Assembly: GCF_002953135.1 (NCBI RefSeq)
Contig: NZ_CP026372.1
Coordinates: 2,294,001-2,358,000, forward strand
Source: Sphingobium sp. SCG-1
GTDB taxonomy: Bacteria; Pseudomonadota; Alphaproteobacteria; Sphingomonadales; Sphingomonadaceae
Length of the DNA: 64,000 bases
Direction of reading: 5' to 3'
Below, piece after piece: positions 53,165 to 60,983 of this stretch. Position 1 is the stretch's first letter. Each line of letters opens with the position of its first letter. The notes below the pieces were generated by a model. The model was given only the letters and a program-made list of their open reading frames with translations. It made no database searches and had not been told where the DNA came from. The position numbers and the translations under genes are program-made.

Positions 53165-54013
53165 TCAGATATCCTGCGCGATCCGCCCGTATAATTCCGG
53201 CCGCCGGTCGCGGAAGAAGCCCATGCCCGCCCTGTGCGTCCGTGCCGCATCCAGGTCGAGCGTCGCCACCAGGGCACCGTGCTCCTGATCGCCGACTTCT
53301 GCGAGGTAATCACCCCATTCGTCGGTGATGAAGCTATGCCCGTAGAAGCGCTGGCCTTCTTCCTCGCCTATCCGGTTCGCGGCAATCACCGGCATGCAAT
53401 TGCTCACCGCATGGCCCAGCATCGCCCGCCGCCACATCCGGCTGGTGTCGAGGTCAGCGTCATAAGGTTCCGATCCGATGGCCGTCGGGTAGAACAGCAT
53501 TTCCGCCCCCATCAACGCCATCACCCGTGCACTTTCGGGATACCATTGATCCCAGCAGATGCCGACGCCGATGGTGCCGTACTTCGTCTTCCACACCTTG
53601 AAGCCGCTATTGCCGGGCCGGAAATAATATTTCTCTTCATAGCCCGGGCCGTCGGGAATATGGCTCTTGCGATACACGCCCATGATCTCGCCCTGATCGT
53701 CTATCATCGCGAGGCTATTGTAGTGATGATGCCCATCCCGCTCGAAGAAGCTCGTCGGGATATAGATTTCCAGTTCCTTCGCCAGCCGCTGCATCGCCAG
53801 CACCGCATGATGGCTCTCCACGGGCTGCGCGGTAGCGAATAGCGCCTCATCCTCGACGCGGCAGAAATACAGACCTTCGAACAGCTCTGGCGGCAATATG
53901 ATCTTCGCGCCGCGCGCCGCAGCCTTGCGCACATGCGTCTCCACGCGCGCGATATTTTCGTCGATGTCGTCAGTGAAGGCGAGTTGCAGGGCGGCAACGG
54001 TCACTTTGGTCAT
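53165..54013 (-). CDS. aguB: N-carbamoylputrescine amidase
   Basis: A 282-residue nitrilase-superfamily amidohydrolase converting N-carbamoylputrescine to putrescine, CO2 and ammonia. The catalytic triad is E43 (PPELFEG), K116 (YRKSHIPD) and C153 (GICWDQWYPE), and YYFRPGNSGFKVW is typical of the family. The start at ATG 54013 gives MTKVTVAALQLAF. It follows aguA by 16 bases on the same strand, so together they make the agmatine-to-putrescine pathway. Confidence 0.94.
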   Translation of the reverse strand: MTKVTVAALQLAFTDDIDENIARVETHVRKAAARGAKIILPPELFEGLYFCRVEDEALFATAQPVESHHAVLAMQRLAKELEIYIPTSFFERDGHHHYNSLAMIDDQGEIMGVYRKSHIPDGPGYEEKYYFRPGNSGFKVWKTKYGTIGVGICWDQWYPESARVMALMGAEMLFYPTAIGSEPYDADLDTSRMWRRAMLGHAVSNCMPVIAANRIGEEEGQRFYGHSFITDEWGDYLAEVGDQEHGALVATLDLDAARTHRAGMGFFRDRRPELYGRIAQDI

Positions 54014-54029
54014 ATTGGCTCCGGAAGGA

Positions 54030-55013
54030 TCAGGCGCTCGGCATCTGCTGGCTGGTGCAATGGAAGCTCCCGCCGCCCGCCAATATGGCATCGCTGCGCA
54101 ATCCGACAATCTCCCGATCCGGGAAAAATGTACGAATGGCATCCAAAGCCGCCCGATCGTTTGGTTGTCCGTAGATCGGCACCACCACCGCCGCATTGCC
54201 GATGTAGAAGTTCATATAGCTCGCCGGGATGATCTCTCCGTCCACAATCACGCGGCCGGGGGAGGGCACCGAGACCACCTCGACCCCATAAGCCTTCGCC
54301 CGCGCCCGCGCATCGGCATAGATCCCGGAATTGGGATCATCTGCTTGCGTCGCTTCCGGCACCGCCAGCACGCCGGGCGCCACGAACCGCGCCAGATTGT
54401 CGACATGCCCATCGGTATGATCGTTCAGCAAGCCGTCGCCCAGCCACAGCATGTGCGATAACCCGAGACTCCCGGCCAGCAGCGTCTCGATCTTTCCCCG
54501 GTCCAGATCCGGATTGCGGTTGGGGTTCAGCAGGCATTGCTCAGTCGTGACGAACAGCCCGGTTCCGTCGGTGTCCACCGCGCCGCCCTCGAATACCCAG
54601 GGCGCGCTCGTCACGGGCAGGTCCGTCTGCGCCGCCAACCGTGCGCCGATGTCCTCGTCGCCCGCCATCACATATTTCCCGCCCCAGCCGTTGAAGCGGA
54701 AGTCCACCAGCGCCCGCACAGCGCCATTGCGCACGCAGATCGGCCCGGTATCGCGCAGCCAAACATCGCCATGCTTCTCGACCTGCACGACCACGCCGTC
54801 GCCGACCAGCGCCCTCGCGATATCGGCGTTCGCCTGGTCCGCCGCGACGAGCCGGACTTGCTCGCCCCTGCCGCCCGCGTGCACCGCATCGGCAAAGGCC
54901 GCGATCTGCCGCTGCGCCTCCGGCAATGTGGCAGGCCACTCGGCGGCATCGCCCGGAAAGCCGATCCACACCCAGTCATGCGGCGCCCATTCGGCGGGCA
55001 TAAGAAACGTCAT
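54030..55013 (-). CDS. aguA: Agmatine deiminase
   Basis: A 327-residue guanidino-modifying enzyme (agmatine to N-carbamoylputrescine and ammonia). The nucleophile is C319 in GGGSFHCTSQQ near the C-terminus, with GHVDNLARFV and VFEGGAVDTDGTG carrying the conserved His, Asp and Glu. The length is typical. The pair with aguB is the usual polyamine route from arginine in alphaproteobacteria. The 71-base gap upstream separates it from the M28 peptidase gene. Confidence 0.95.
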   Translation of the reverse strand: MTFLMPAEWAPHDWVWIGFPGDAAEWPATLPEAQRQIAAFADAVHAGGRGEQVRLVAADQANADIARALVGDGVVVQVEKHGDVWLRDTGPICVRNGAVRALVDFRFNGWGGKYVMAGDEDIGARLAAQTDLPVTSAPWVFEGGAVDTDGTGLFVTTEQCLLNPNRNPDLDRGKIETLLAGSLGLSHMLWLGDGLLNDHTDGHVDNLARFVAPGVLAVPEATQADDPNSGIYADARARAKAYGVEVVSVPSPGRVIVDGEIIPASYMNFYIGNAAVVVPIYGQPNDRAALDAIRTFFPDREIVGLRSDAILAGGGSFHCTSQQMPSA

Positions 55014-55084
55014 GGGGAGGCTCCGATTAGCGCGTGAGAGTCAGCCGCCCTCTACAGGATCGGAGCCTGCAGAACAGCCCCAAA

Positions 55085-56731
55085 CTATTGCCCGGCGCGG
55101 CTCTTGTCGCGGATTGCGCGGAACTCATCGCCTTGCACCCAGTTGGGCCAGGCCTTCGTCTCCGCCAGTTCGCGCCCGACGTCGTAATAGAGCTTGAGGT
55201 CCGCCAGAGTGCCGCTCCAGTCCCACTTTGGATCATATTCGTCCTTGGGCCCATGATAGCGATGCTCTTCATAATCCTTCGCCGCTGCGTCGCCTGCAGC
55301 GGTGCCGCCCTCCACCAGATCGTTGCCGGCCTCAAAATACAGCATCGGCACGCCCTGCTTGGCGAAACTGAAATGGTCGGAGCGATAGTAAAAGCCCTTT
55401 TCCGGCGTGGGTTCCAGCGTCCCGACACGGCCCTGCGTCTTCAATGCGCGATCCAGATACGCGTCAAGTTCCGATTTGCCTTTCCCGATCACCGTCACGT
55501 TCTTTGCGGGACCGGCGAGGCTCAGCGCATCCATGTTGACGCCGCCGACGGTCTTGTTGAGCGGCAGGACGGGATTTTCGCCATAGTAAGCCGATCCAAG
55601 CAGCCCGGATTCCTCGCCGGTCACCGCAAGGAACGCCAGGCTGCGGGCAGGCGGCCCGGCCTTCACGTTCGCTTGGGCAAGGGCGACAAGCGCCGCCGTG
55701 CCTGTGGCATTGTCGATCGCGCCATTGCAGATGTCGTCGCCGTCGGGCGCGGCCTCACACCGTCCCAGATGATCCCAATGCGCGCTGTAGAGCACATACT
55801 CATCCGGCGCGGTCTTTCCCGGCAGGATCGCAATGACGTTCTTCGACTTGTGCTTGCGGATTTCGTTGTCGAAGGAGACGGACGCCTTCACCGCGCCAAC
55901 AGGCACAGCCTTGAACCCCGGTTTCTTCGCGGCCGCCGTCAGCGTGGCGAGGTCCAGGCCTGCGCTCGCCATCAGTGCCTGCGCCTTATTCTTCTGGATC
56001 CACCCGATCGCGGGTACGTCGCCCGCATTGCCATCCGCACTGTCGGCAACCTGCTGCGCGCCGGTCCAGCTCGACTGCACCACATTCCAGCCATAGGCCG
56101 CCGGCACCGTATCGTGCACGATGATAGCCGCCGCCGCGCCCTGCCGCGCCGCTTCCTCAAATTTGTAGGTCCAGCGGCCATAATAGGTCATCGCACGGCC
56201 GTTGAACGGCCCTTCCAGGCCCTGCGTTTCGTAGTCGGGATCGTTCACCAGGATGATGACGGTCTTGCCCTTCACGTCCAGCCCGGCATAGTCGTTCCAC
56301 CCCTTTTCGGGAGCATTGATGCCGTAGCCGACGAACACCACCGGACTGTCCTTGACGTCGATGCGCGGTTTGACCTGATATGTGCCGACGACCATCTCTG
56401 GTCCATAGGCTGCGCTGACCGTAGCCTTGCCGCCCGTGAAGCTGAGCGGCGTGACGTTCTTCGCGGTGATCTCCACCAACGGCACGTCCTGGAACCAGCT
56501 GCCCTTGTTTCCCGGCTTCAACCCAAGCTTCTGAAACTCCGCAACGAGCAGCGCCAGCGCCTTCTCTTCACCAACAGTACCCGGTGCGCGACCTTCATAG
56601 GCGTCGGAGGACAATTCCTTCACCAGCCGCTTCATAGTATCGACGGAGATGGCGGGGGCAGGTGCAGCGGACGAAGCCGTGGCGACGGATAGCATTGCTG
56701 CTCCGGCGAGCAGGAGAGAGAATGAACGCAT
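55085..56731 (-). CDS. Secreted M28 family metallopeptidase
   Basis: A 548-residue dizinc peptidase with a Sec signal (about 1-22, MRSFSLLLAGAAMLSVATASS). A PA domain (about 100-270) precedes the M28 core. The zinc ligands are in YSAHWDHLG, DNATGTAAL, GEESGLLGSAYYGE, NMDALS and YRSDHFSFAKQG. Periplasmic or outer-membrane activity on peptides is likely. ATG at 56731 was chosen because it begins the signal peptide. The PA-insert and size match the bacterial M28 group common in sphingomonads. Confidence 0.93.
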   Translation of the reverse strand: MRSFSLLLAGAAMLSVATASSAAPAPAISVDTMKRLVKELSSDAYEGRAPGTVGEEKALALLVAEFQKLGLKPGNKGSWFQDVPLVEITAKNVTPLSFTGGKATVSAAYGPEMVVGTYQVKPRIDVKDSPVVFVGYGINAPEKGWNDYAGLDVKGKTVIILVNDPDYETQGLEGPFNGRAMTYYGRWTYKFEEAARQGAAAAIIVHDTVPAAYGWNVVQSSWTGAQQVADSADGNAGDVPAIGWIQKNKAQALMASAGLDLATLTAAAKKPGFKAVPVGAVKASVSFDNEIRKHKSKNVIAILPGKTAPDEYVLYSAHWDHLGRCEAAPDGDDICNGAIDNATGTAALVALAQANVKAGPPARSLAFLAVTGEESGLLGSAYYGENPVLPLNKTVGGVNMDALSLAGPAKNVTVIGKGKSELDAYLDRALKTQGRVGTLEPTPEKGFYYRSDHFSFAKQGVPMLYFEAGNDLVEGGTAAGDAAAKDYEEHRYHGPKDEYDPKWDWSGTLADLKLYYDVGRELAETKAWPNWVQGDEFRAIRDKSRAGQ

Positions 56732-56793
56732 GAATATAAGTCCCTGAATGAGTATGGACTTATAGTGACAGCCACGCGGAGCGCCCACAACGA

Positions 56794-56825
56794 AAAAGGG
56801 CGGCTCCCGCAGGAACCGCCCTTTT
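56794..56825 (-). terminator. Intrinsic terminator of rpsD
   Basis: AAAAGGGCGG (56794-56803) and CCGCCCTTTT (56816-56825) form a 10-base-pair stem with a 12-base loop, and on the minus strand the run of T follows. It is 24 bases after the rpsD stop and upstream of the M28 peptidase gene, so it terminates rpsD. The symmetric A/T flanks could make it work for the opposite strand as well. Confidence 0.85.
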
Positions 56826-56848
56826 GTAGATCGGAAGATCCGAAACGA

Positions 56849-57463
56849 TCAGCGCGAATAGAATTCGACGACCAGGTTCGGTTCCATTTTCACCGGATAA
56901 GGTACTTCGTCCAGCGTCGGAACGCGTGTGTAGGTGATCTTTGCGCTGCCATCGGGAGCGATATAGTCAGGGATATCACGCTCGGCGAGGCTCTGCGCTT
57001 CCATGACCAGCGCCATTTCCTGCGCCTTCTTGCCCAGCGTCACTTCGTCGCCCGGCTTCACCAGACGCGACGCGATGTTGCACTTCACGCCGTTCACATA
57101 GATGTGGCCGTGGTTCACGATCTGACGCGCGGACCAGATGGTCGGCGCAAACTTGGCGCGATACACGACGGCGTCGAGGCGACGCTCCAGCAGACCGATC
57201 ATGTTCTGGCCGGTGTCGCCCTTCATACGGGCAGCTTCCGTGTAGTTCTTCTTGAACTGCTTCTCGGTCACGTCGCCATAATAGCCCTTCAGCTTCTGCT
57301 TGGCGCGCAGCTGAATGCCATAGTCGGAGACTTTGCCCTTGCGGCGCTGACCGTGCTGGCCGGGGCCGTACTCACGCTTGTTGACCGGGGACTTGGGACG
57401 ACCCCAGATGTTTTCACCCATCCGGCGGTCGAGTTTGTGCTTGGCGCTATGGCGCTTAGACAT
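56849..57463 (-). CDS. rpsD: 30S ribosomal protein S4
   Basis: A 204-residue primary 16S rRNA-binding protein. MSKRHSAKHKLDRRMGENIWGRPKSP and the S4 RNA-binding domain LERRLDAVVYRAKFAPTIWSARQIVNHGHIYVNG identify it clearly. It ends in VEFYSR. The gene stands alone with its own terminator, unlike the alpha-operon location of rpsD in E. coli. The Shine-Dalgarno sequence AAGGAAT precedes the ATG. Confidence 0.97.
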   Translation of the reverse strand: MSKRHSAKHKLDRRMGENIWGRPKSPVNKREYGPGQHGQRRKGKVSDYGIQLRAKQKLKGYYGDVTEKQFKKNYTEAARMKGDTGQNMIGLLERRLDAVVYRAKFAPTIWSARQIVNHGHIYVNGVKCNIASRLVKPGDEVTLGKKAQEMALVMEAQSLAERDIPDYIAPDGSAKITYTRVPTLDEVPYPVKMEPNLVVEFYSR

Positions 57464-57684
57464 ATGTATTCCTTAACAATTGCTACAACGTTGGCCACCT
57501 GAAAGGCAGCGTCGATCCCGGTACTCGCTGCGGCATGGCATAACGTGAATTACGCATGACGCGGCCACCGCTTCACCGGGATGCGGGGCCAATTGCGAAG
57601 GCGGGCCTATGAAGGGGGCGGGCAGTGATGTCAACCCCGCGTTCGGCTCTCGACAGCATCCCGCCCGCCGCTTAGGAACGCGGC

Positions 57685-57993
57685 ATGACGAAACCGCTCT
57701 CCCCTGCAGATTGCCAGACGATGACTGACGTACGCAAAGGCGTCGATGCCCTTGATCAGCGCATTGTCGCGCTGTTTGCCGATCGCTTCGCCTATATGCG
57801 CGCCGCCGCGCGGATCAAGCCGGATCGCGGCCATGTCCGTGACGAAGATCGCAAAGCGCAGGTGATCGCGAATGCGCGGGCTGAGGCGGAACGGCGGGAC
57901 ATTCCTGGGGACGCCGTTGCAGCGATCTGGGAGACGCTGGTGGAAGCGTCGATCGCTTACGAGATGAGAGAGTTCGACCGGCTGAAAAGTTAG
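57685..57993 (+). CDS. Chorismate mutase (AroQ fold)
   Basis: A 102-residue monofunctional AroQ-type chorismate mutase, possibly with isochorismate-pyruvate lyase-like (PchB) relatives. The landmark residues are VRKGVDALDQRIVALFADRFAYMRAAARIK, followed by VRDEDRKAQVIANAR and IWETLVEASIAYEM. It makes prephenate for Phe/Tyr synthesis. Its TGA overlaps the end of the leftward TrmJ gene by a few bases, so the two are convergent. Confidence 0.9.
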   Translation: MTKPLSPADCQTMTDVRKGVDALDQRIVALFADRFAYMRAAARIKPDRGHVRDEDRKAQVIANARAEAERRDIPGDAVAAIWETLVEASIAYEMREFDRLKS

Positions 57994-58727
57994 GGCATGC
58001 CCCGCGGCCGTGACTTGGCCAGTGCCGATAACACCCCGCGCAAGGTCCGGACTTCCTGACTGTTCCAGCCTGGCTTCGTCAGCACCGTCCGCAATTGTCG
58101 CTTGGTTGCCGGCGTTCGGTCGGGTGGGAAGAAATAGCCTGAAGCCTCCAGCATTGCTTCAAGTTGCCCGATCATCCCGTCCAGTTCCTCCTGCGGCGCG
58201 GGCGTCCCAAGGTCATTGAGCGTGGGCGAGACCAGCGACGCCTGCTTCGACCATTCATACGCGCACAGGATCACTGCCTGCGCGAGATTGAGAGAGCCGA
58301 ACTCCGGGTTGATCGGGACGGTCAGGATCTTGCGCGCGACCGCGACGTCATCGGTTTCCAGCCCCGATCGCTCCGGCCCGAACACGAATGCACTCCGCCC
58401 GGTAGCCGAATGGATTTCGTGCGCGGCTTCCTCCGGCGTCACGACCGGCTTAGTGACGCCGCGCTTGCGCACCGTCGTCGCATAGACATGCTGGCAATCG
58501 GCCACGGCCTCGGAGAGCGTCTCGAAAACTGTCGCCCGCTCCAGTACAATGTCGGCGCCTGCCGCCGCCGGACCAGCGTCGGGATTGGGCCACCCATCAC
58601 GCGGCGACACCAGCCGCAATTCGGTCAGCCCGAAATTCAGCATGGCCCGCGCTGCTTTGCCGATGTTCTCGCCGAGCTGCGGCCGGACGAGGACGATGAT
58701 AGGGTGGGTGGCCGTGACCTCTGGCAT
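57990..58727 (-). CDS. trmJ: tRNA (cytidine/uridine-2'-O-)methyltransferase TrmJ/YjtD family
   Basis: A 245-residue SPOUT (knotted) methyltransferase that 2'-O-methylates position 32 of some tRNAs. The SPOUT motifs are NIGKAARAMLNFG (motif 1), VFGPERSGLE (motif 2) and NPEFGSLNLAQAV (motif 3). The natural start is the ATG at 58727 with a GAGGAA Shine-Dalgarno just before it. The frame is, however, open further upstream: it continues with no stop through a REP-like sequence into a GIY-YIG domain (ATG 59072). The TrmJ start has its own ribosome binding site, so separate translation is likely. Confidence 0.9.
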   Translation of the reverse strand: MPEVTATHPIIVLVRPQLGENIGKAARAMLNFGLTELRLVSPRDGWPNPDAGPAAAGADIVLERATVFETLSEAVADCQHVYATTVRKRGVTKPVVTPEEAAHEIHSATGRSAFVFGPERSGLETDDVAVARKILTVPINPEFGSLNLAQAVILCAYEWSKQASLVSPTLNDLGTPAPQEELDGMIGQLEAMLEASGYFFPPDRTPATKRQLRTVLTKPGWNSQEVRTLRGVLSALAKSRPRGMP

Positions 58728-59072
58728 TTCCTCACCATCCGTTCGCCCTGAGCGAAGTCGAAGGGCTCCGTCGAGCGAAGCCGAGGCTAGGTCACCGTGG
58801 GAGATCGAAGCCCTTTTCAATCGCTCCCAATTCTCGGCAATCAATGCTTCCTTCTTCTTCCGCGACCACCCCTTGATCTGCATTTCTGCAGACAATGCCT
58901 CCGCACGCGTCTCAAAAGCGGCAGACCACATCAGTTCGACAGGGCGCTTGTCGTAAGTATAGCCCCTTATCTCTCCGGATTGATGCTGCGCCACTCGCTT
59001 TTCAAGATCATCGGAATGGCCAGTGTAATAAGACCCGTTTGCGCAACGCAGGACGTAGGCGAAGAAACTCAT
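57990..59072 (-). CDS. GIY-YIG nuclease domain reading in frame into TrmJ
   Basis: Residues 1 to about 88 form a GIY-YIG nuclease domain of the small UPF0213-like type: YVLRCANGSYYTG carries the paired GIY/YIG strands, then EKRVAQHQSGEIRGYT and EMQIKGWSRKKKEALI. The frame continues from 59072 to the TrmJ stop, 360 residues, without an intervening stop codon. Residues about 90-115 are low-complexity and are the translation of a REP-like sequence (GALRLRSGRTDGEE), and TrmJ begins at residue 116. Either a fused protein is made, or the natural GIY-YIG stop has been lost and the products are made separately. Function of this group is unknown; related domains cut DNA. Confidence 0.65.
   Translation of the reverse strand: MSFFAYVLRCANGSYYTGHSDDLEKRVAQHQSGEIRGYTYDKRPVELMWSAAFETRAEALSAEMQIKGWSRKKKEALIAENWERLKRASISHGDLASASLDGALRLRSGRTDGEEMPEVTATHPIIVLVRPQLGENIGKAARAMLNFGLTELRLVSPRDGWPNPDAGPAAAGADIVLERATVFETLSEAVADCQHVYATTVRKRGVTKPVVTPEEAAHEIHSATGRSAFVFGPERSGLETDDVAVARKILTVPINPEFGSLNLAQAVILCAYEWSKQASLVSPTLNDLGTPAPQEELDGMIGQLEAMLEASGYFFPPDRTPATKRQLRTVLTKPGWNSQEVRTLRGVLSALAKSRPRGMP
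58739..58765 (+). repeat. REP-like repeat, left copy
   Basis: A 27-base sequence beginning CCGTTCGCCCTGAGCG, a member of the widespread proteobacterial palindromic repeats read as GTTCGCCCTGAGC...TCGAAGGG. It is the exact reverse complement of the copy at 59105-59131. It lies 5 bases upstream of the TrmJ Shine-Dalgarno and is translated within the in-frame GIY-YIG/TrmJ reading frame. A related segment, GTCGAGCGAAGCCGAGG, lies next to it at 58770-58786. Confidence 0.85.
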
Positions 59073-59104
59073 TGGTTACGTAGGCCTCGCGATGCTCGGC
59101 CTGG

Positions 59105-59131
59105 CCCTTCGACTTCGCTCAGGGCGAACGG
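59105..59131 (-). repeat. REP-like repeat, right copy
   Basis: A 27-base sequence starting CCCTTCGACTTCGCTCAGG, the exact reverse complement of the copy at 58739-58765. It lies 19 bases downstream of the nrdR stop on the minus strand and 33 bases upstream of the GIY-YIG ATG. Internally it can fold into a small hairpin, so it might also act as a 3' stabilising structure for nrdR mRNA. Confidence 0.85.
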
Positions 59132-59150
59132 AAGGAAAAACGGGCTGGCG

Positions 59151-59612
59151 TCACTCACCCCCCACCTCTTTCACCGTACTCGCGAAATCCTCAAAATCAC
59201 GCGCTTCGCCGAAGTCCTTATATACGCTCGCAAAGCGGATATAGGCGACGCTATCCAGCCCCTTAAGGCCATCCATCACCATTTCACCGATAGTCTTGGC
59301 CTGCACTTCGCTCTCGCCACTGGTCTCTAACTGCCGCTGGATGCCGGAGACGAGTTTCTCCATTTTCACAGCATCAATCGGCCGCTTCCGGCAGGCGATG
59401 CCGATGGACCGTGCCAGCTTATCGCGCTCAAAAGGTTCGCGTCGCCCCTCGCTTTTCAGCACCCAAACTTCGCGGAGTTGTATCCGCTCGAAGGTCGTAA
59501 AGCGCGCGCCGCACGCCTCACACTGCCGCCGCCGTCGGATCGCGCCGTTGTCCTCGGTTGGACGGCTGTCTTTTACCTGGCTGTCTTCATGGCTGCAGAA
59601 GGGGCACCGCAA
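59151..59612 (-). CDS. nrdR: Transcriptional regulator NrdR
   Basis: A 153-residue repressor of ribonucleotide reductase genes. An N-terminal zinc ribbon uses C3, C6, C31 and C34 (MRCPFC and CEAC), followed by the ATP-cone domain (about 49-139) that senses dATP/ATP. The start codon is TTG (59612), which gives the invariant MRCPFC; no ATG precedes it in the frame, and the glyA TAG lies just upstream, so translation may be coupled to glyA. Its natural downstream partner appears to be trmJ, now separated by the GIY-YIG cassette. Confidence 0.95.
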   Translation of the reverse strand: MRCPFCSHEDSQVKDSRPTEDNGAIRRRRQCEACGARFTTFERIQLREVWVLKSEGRREPFERDKLARSIGIACRKRPIDAVKMEKLVSGIQRQLETSGESEVQAKTIGEMVMDGLKGLDSVAYIRFASVYKDFGEARDFEDFASTVKEVGGE

Positions 59613-59615
59613 GTC

Positions 59616-60956
59616 CTAACCCTCGTAGATCGGGAAACGCGCGCAGAGCGCCGAAACCCGCTTGCGCACATCGGCTTCGACGGCGGGATCTCCCGCTTCA
59701 CCCTTGTCGCGCAGTGCCGCCAGAACGTCTGCAATCATGTCGCCGATGCTCTCGAACTCCGCCACGCCGAAGCCGCGCGTCGTTCCCGCAGGCGAACCAA
59801 CGCGAATACCGCTGGTCTTTGTCGGGGGCAGGGGATCACCCGGCACGCCGTTCTTATTGCAGGTGATGTGGCTGCGCTCCAGCGCCTCGTCCGCATCCTT
59901 GCCGCTGATCCCGTAGGGGCGCAGATCGATCAGCGCGAGATGCGTGTCGGTGCCGCCGGAAATCACGTCCAGCCCACGCGACTTCAAACGCGCCGCCAAA
60001 GCCTGCGCGTTCTTCACCACCGCCGCAGAATATGCCTTGAACTCAGGCGTCAATGCCTCCCCGAATGCTACCGCCTTTGCGGCGATCACATGCATCAGCG
60101 GCCCGCCCTGAAGGCCGGGGAATACCGCCGAGTTGATCTTCTTCGCGATTGCCTCGTCATCGGTCAGGATCATGCCGCCGCGCGGGCCGCGTAGCGTCTT
60201 GTGCGTCGTCGTCGTCACCACATGGGCGTGACCGAACGGCGTCGGATGCATGCCGCCCGCGACCAGCCCGGCGAAGTGCGCCATGTCCACCATGAAGATC
60301 GCGCCGACCCTGTCCGCAATTGCCCGGAAGCGCGCGAAGTCGATATGGCGCGGATAGGCAGATCCGCCCGCGATAATCAGCGTCGGCTTGGCTTCCACCG
60401 CCATCGCCTCGACCTTGTCATAGTCGATCAGGTGCGTGGTTTCATCGACGCCATATTGCACGGCATTATACCATTTGCCCGACAGCGCGGGCTTCGCTCC
60501 ATGCGTGAGGTGACCGCCCGCATCGAGCGAAAGCCCCATGATCGTGTCGCCGGGCTTCGTCAGCGCCAGCATGACCGCGCCGTTCGCCTGCGCGCCCGAA
60601 TGCGGCTGCACATTGGCAAAGCCGCAATTGAAAAGCTGCTTTGCCCGATCGATAGCCAGTTGCTCGACGGCATCCGACGGCGCGCAGCCCTGATAATAGC
60701 GCTTGCCCGGGTAACCCTCGGCATATTTATTCGTGAACACGGACCCTTGCGCTTCCAGAACGGCGCGCGACACGATGTTCTCCGATGCGATCAATTCGAT
60801 CTGCCCCTGTTCGCGCTTCAGCTCGTCGGCGATGGCGGCGGCGATGACGGGATCGGTCTCACCGACGGTGCGCGTGAAGAAGCCTTCGGCGCGGATCGCG
60901 TCGACATCATCGATCGAGGCTTCGGGAGCGGAGGCGAGAGTGGCTGTGCTGCTCAT
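59616..60956 (-). CDS. glyA: Serine hydroxymethyltransferase
   Basis: A 446-residue PLP enzyme converting serine and tetrahydrofolate to glycine and methylene-tetrahydrofolate. IELIASENIVSRAVLEAQGS, TNKYAEGYPGKRYYQGC, the PLP lysine in TTTTHKTLRGPRGG and NGVPGDPLPPTKTSGIRVG are clear landmarks. The 16-18 residue N-terminal extension (MSSTATLASAPEAS) is common in sphingomonads. It is the second gene of the run rpiB-glyA-nrdR. Confidence 0.96.
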   Translation of the reverse strand: MSSTATLASAPEASIDDVDAIRAEGFFTRTVGETDPVIAAAIADELKREQGQIELIASENIVSRAVLEAQGSVFTNKYAEGYPGKRYYQGCAPSDAVEQLAIDRAKQLFNCGFANVQPHSGAQANGAVMLALTKPGDTIMGLSLDAGGHLTHGAKPALSGKWYNAVQYGVDETTHLIDYDKVEAMAVEAKPTLIIAGGSAYPRHIDFARFRAIADRVGAIFMVDMAHFAGLVAGGMHPTPFGHAHVVTTTTHKTLRGPRGGMILTDDEAIAKKINSAVFPGLQGGPLMHVIAAKAVAFGEALTPEFKAYSAAVVKNAQALAARLKSRGLDVISGGTDTHLALIDLRPYGISGKDADEALERSHITCNKNGVPGDPLPPTKTSGIRVGSPAGTTRGFGVAEFESIGDMIADVLAALRDKGEAGDPAVEADVRKRVSALCARFPIYEG

Positions 60957-60983
60957 ATGAAATCCTTCTCTGAGCGAGGTAAA

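Larger units (their letters stand above)
58739..59131. mobile_element. REP-bounded GIY-YIG cassette
   Basis: About 393 bases containing only the GIY-YIG domain, with perfect inverted 27-base REP-like repeats exactly at the two ends (58739-58765 and 59105-59131). It separates nrdR from trmJ on the minus strand, which in the rpiB-glyA-nrdR-trmJ order would otherwise be close neighbours. The boundary repeats and single nuclease domain look like a small mobile or REP-disseminated unit. I see no target-site duplication, and there is no tyrosine (RAYT) transposase. Mobility is an inference. Confidence 0.5.

Noticed and set aside
55034..56692. 552-codon plus-strand frame over the M28 peptidase
   Set aside because: The minus strand gives an intact signal peptide and zinc ligands; the plus-strand frame is His/Arg-rich without motifs.
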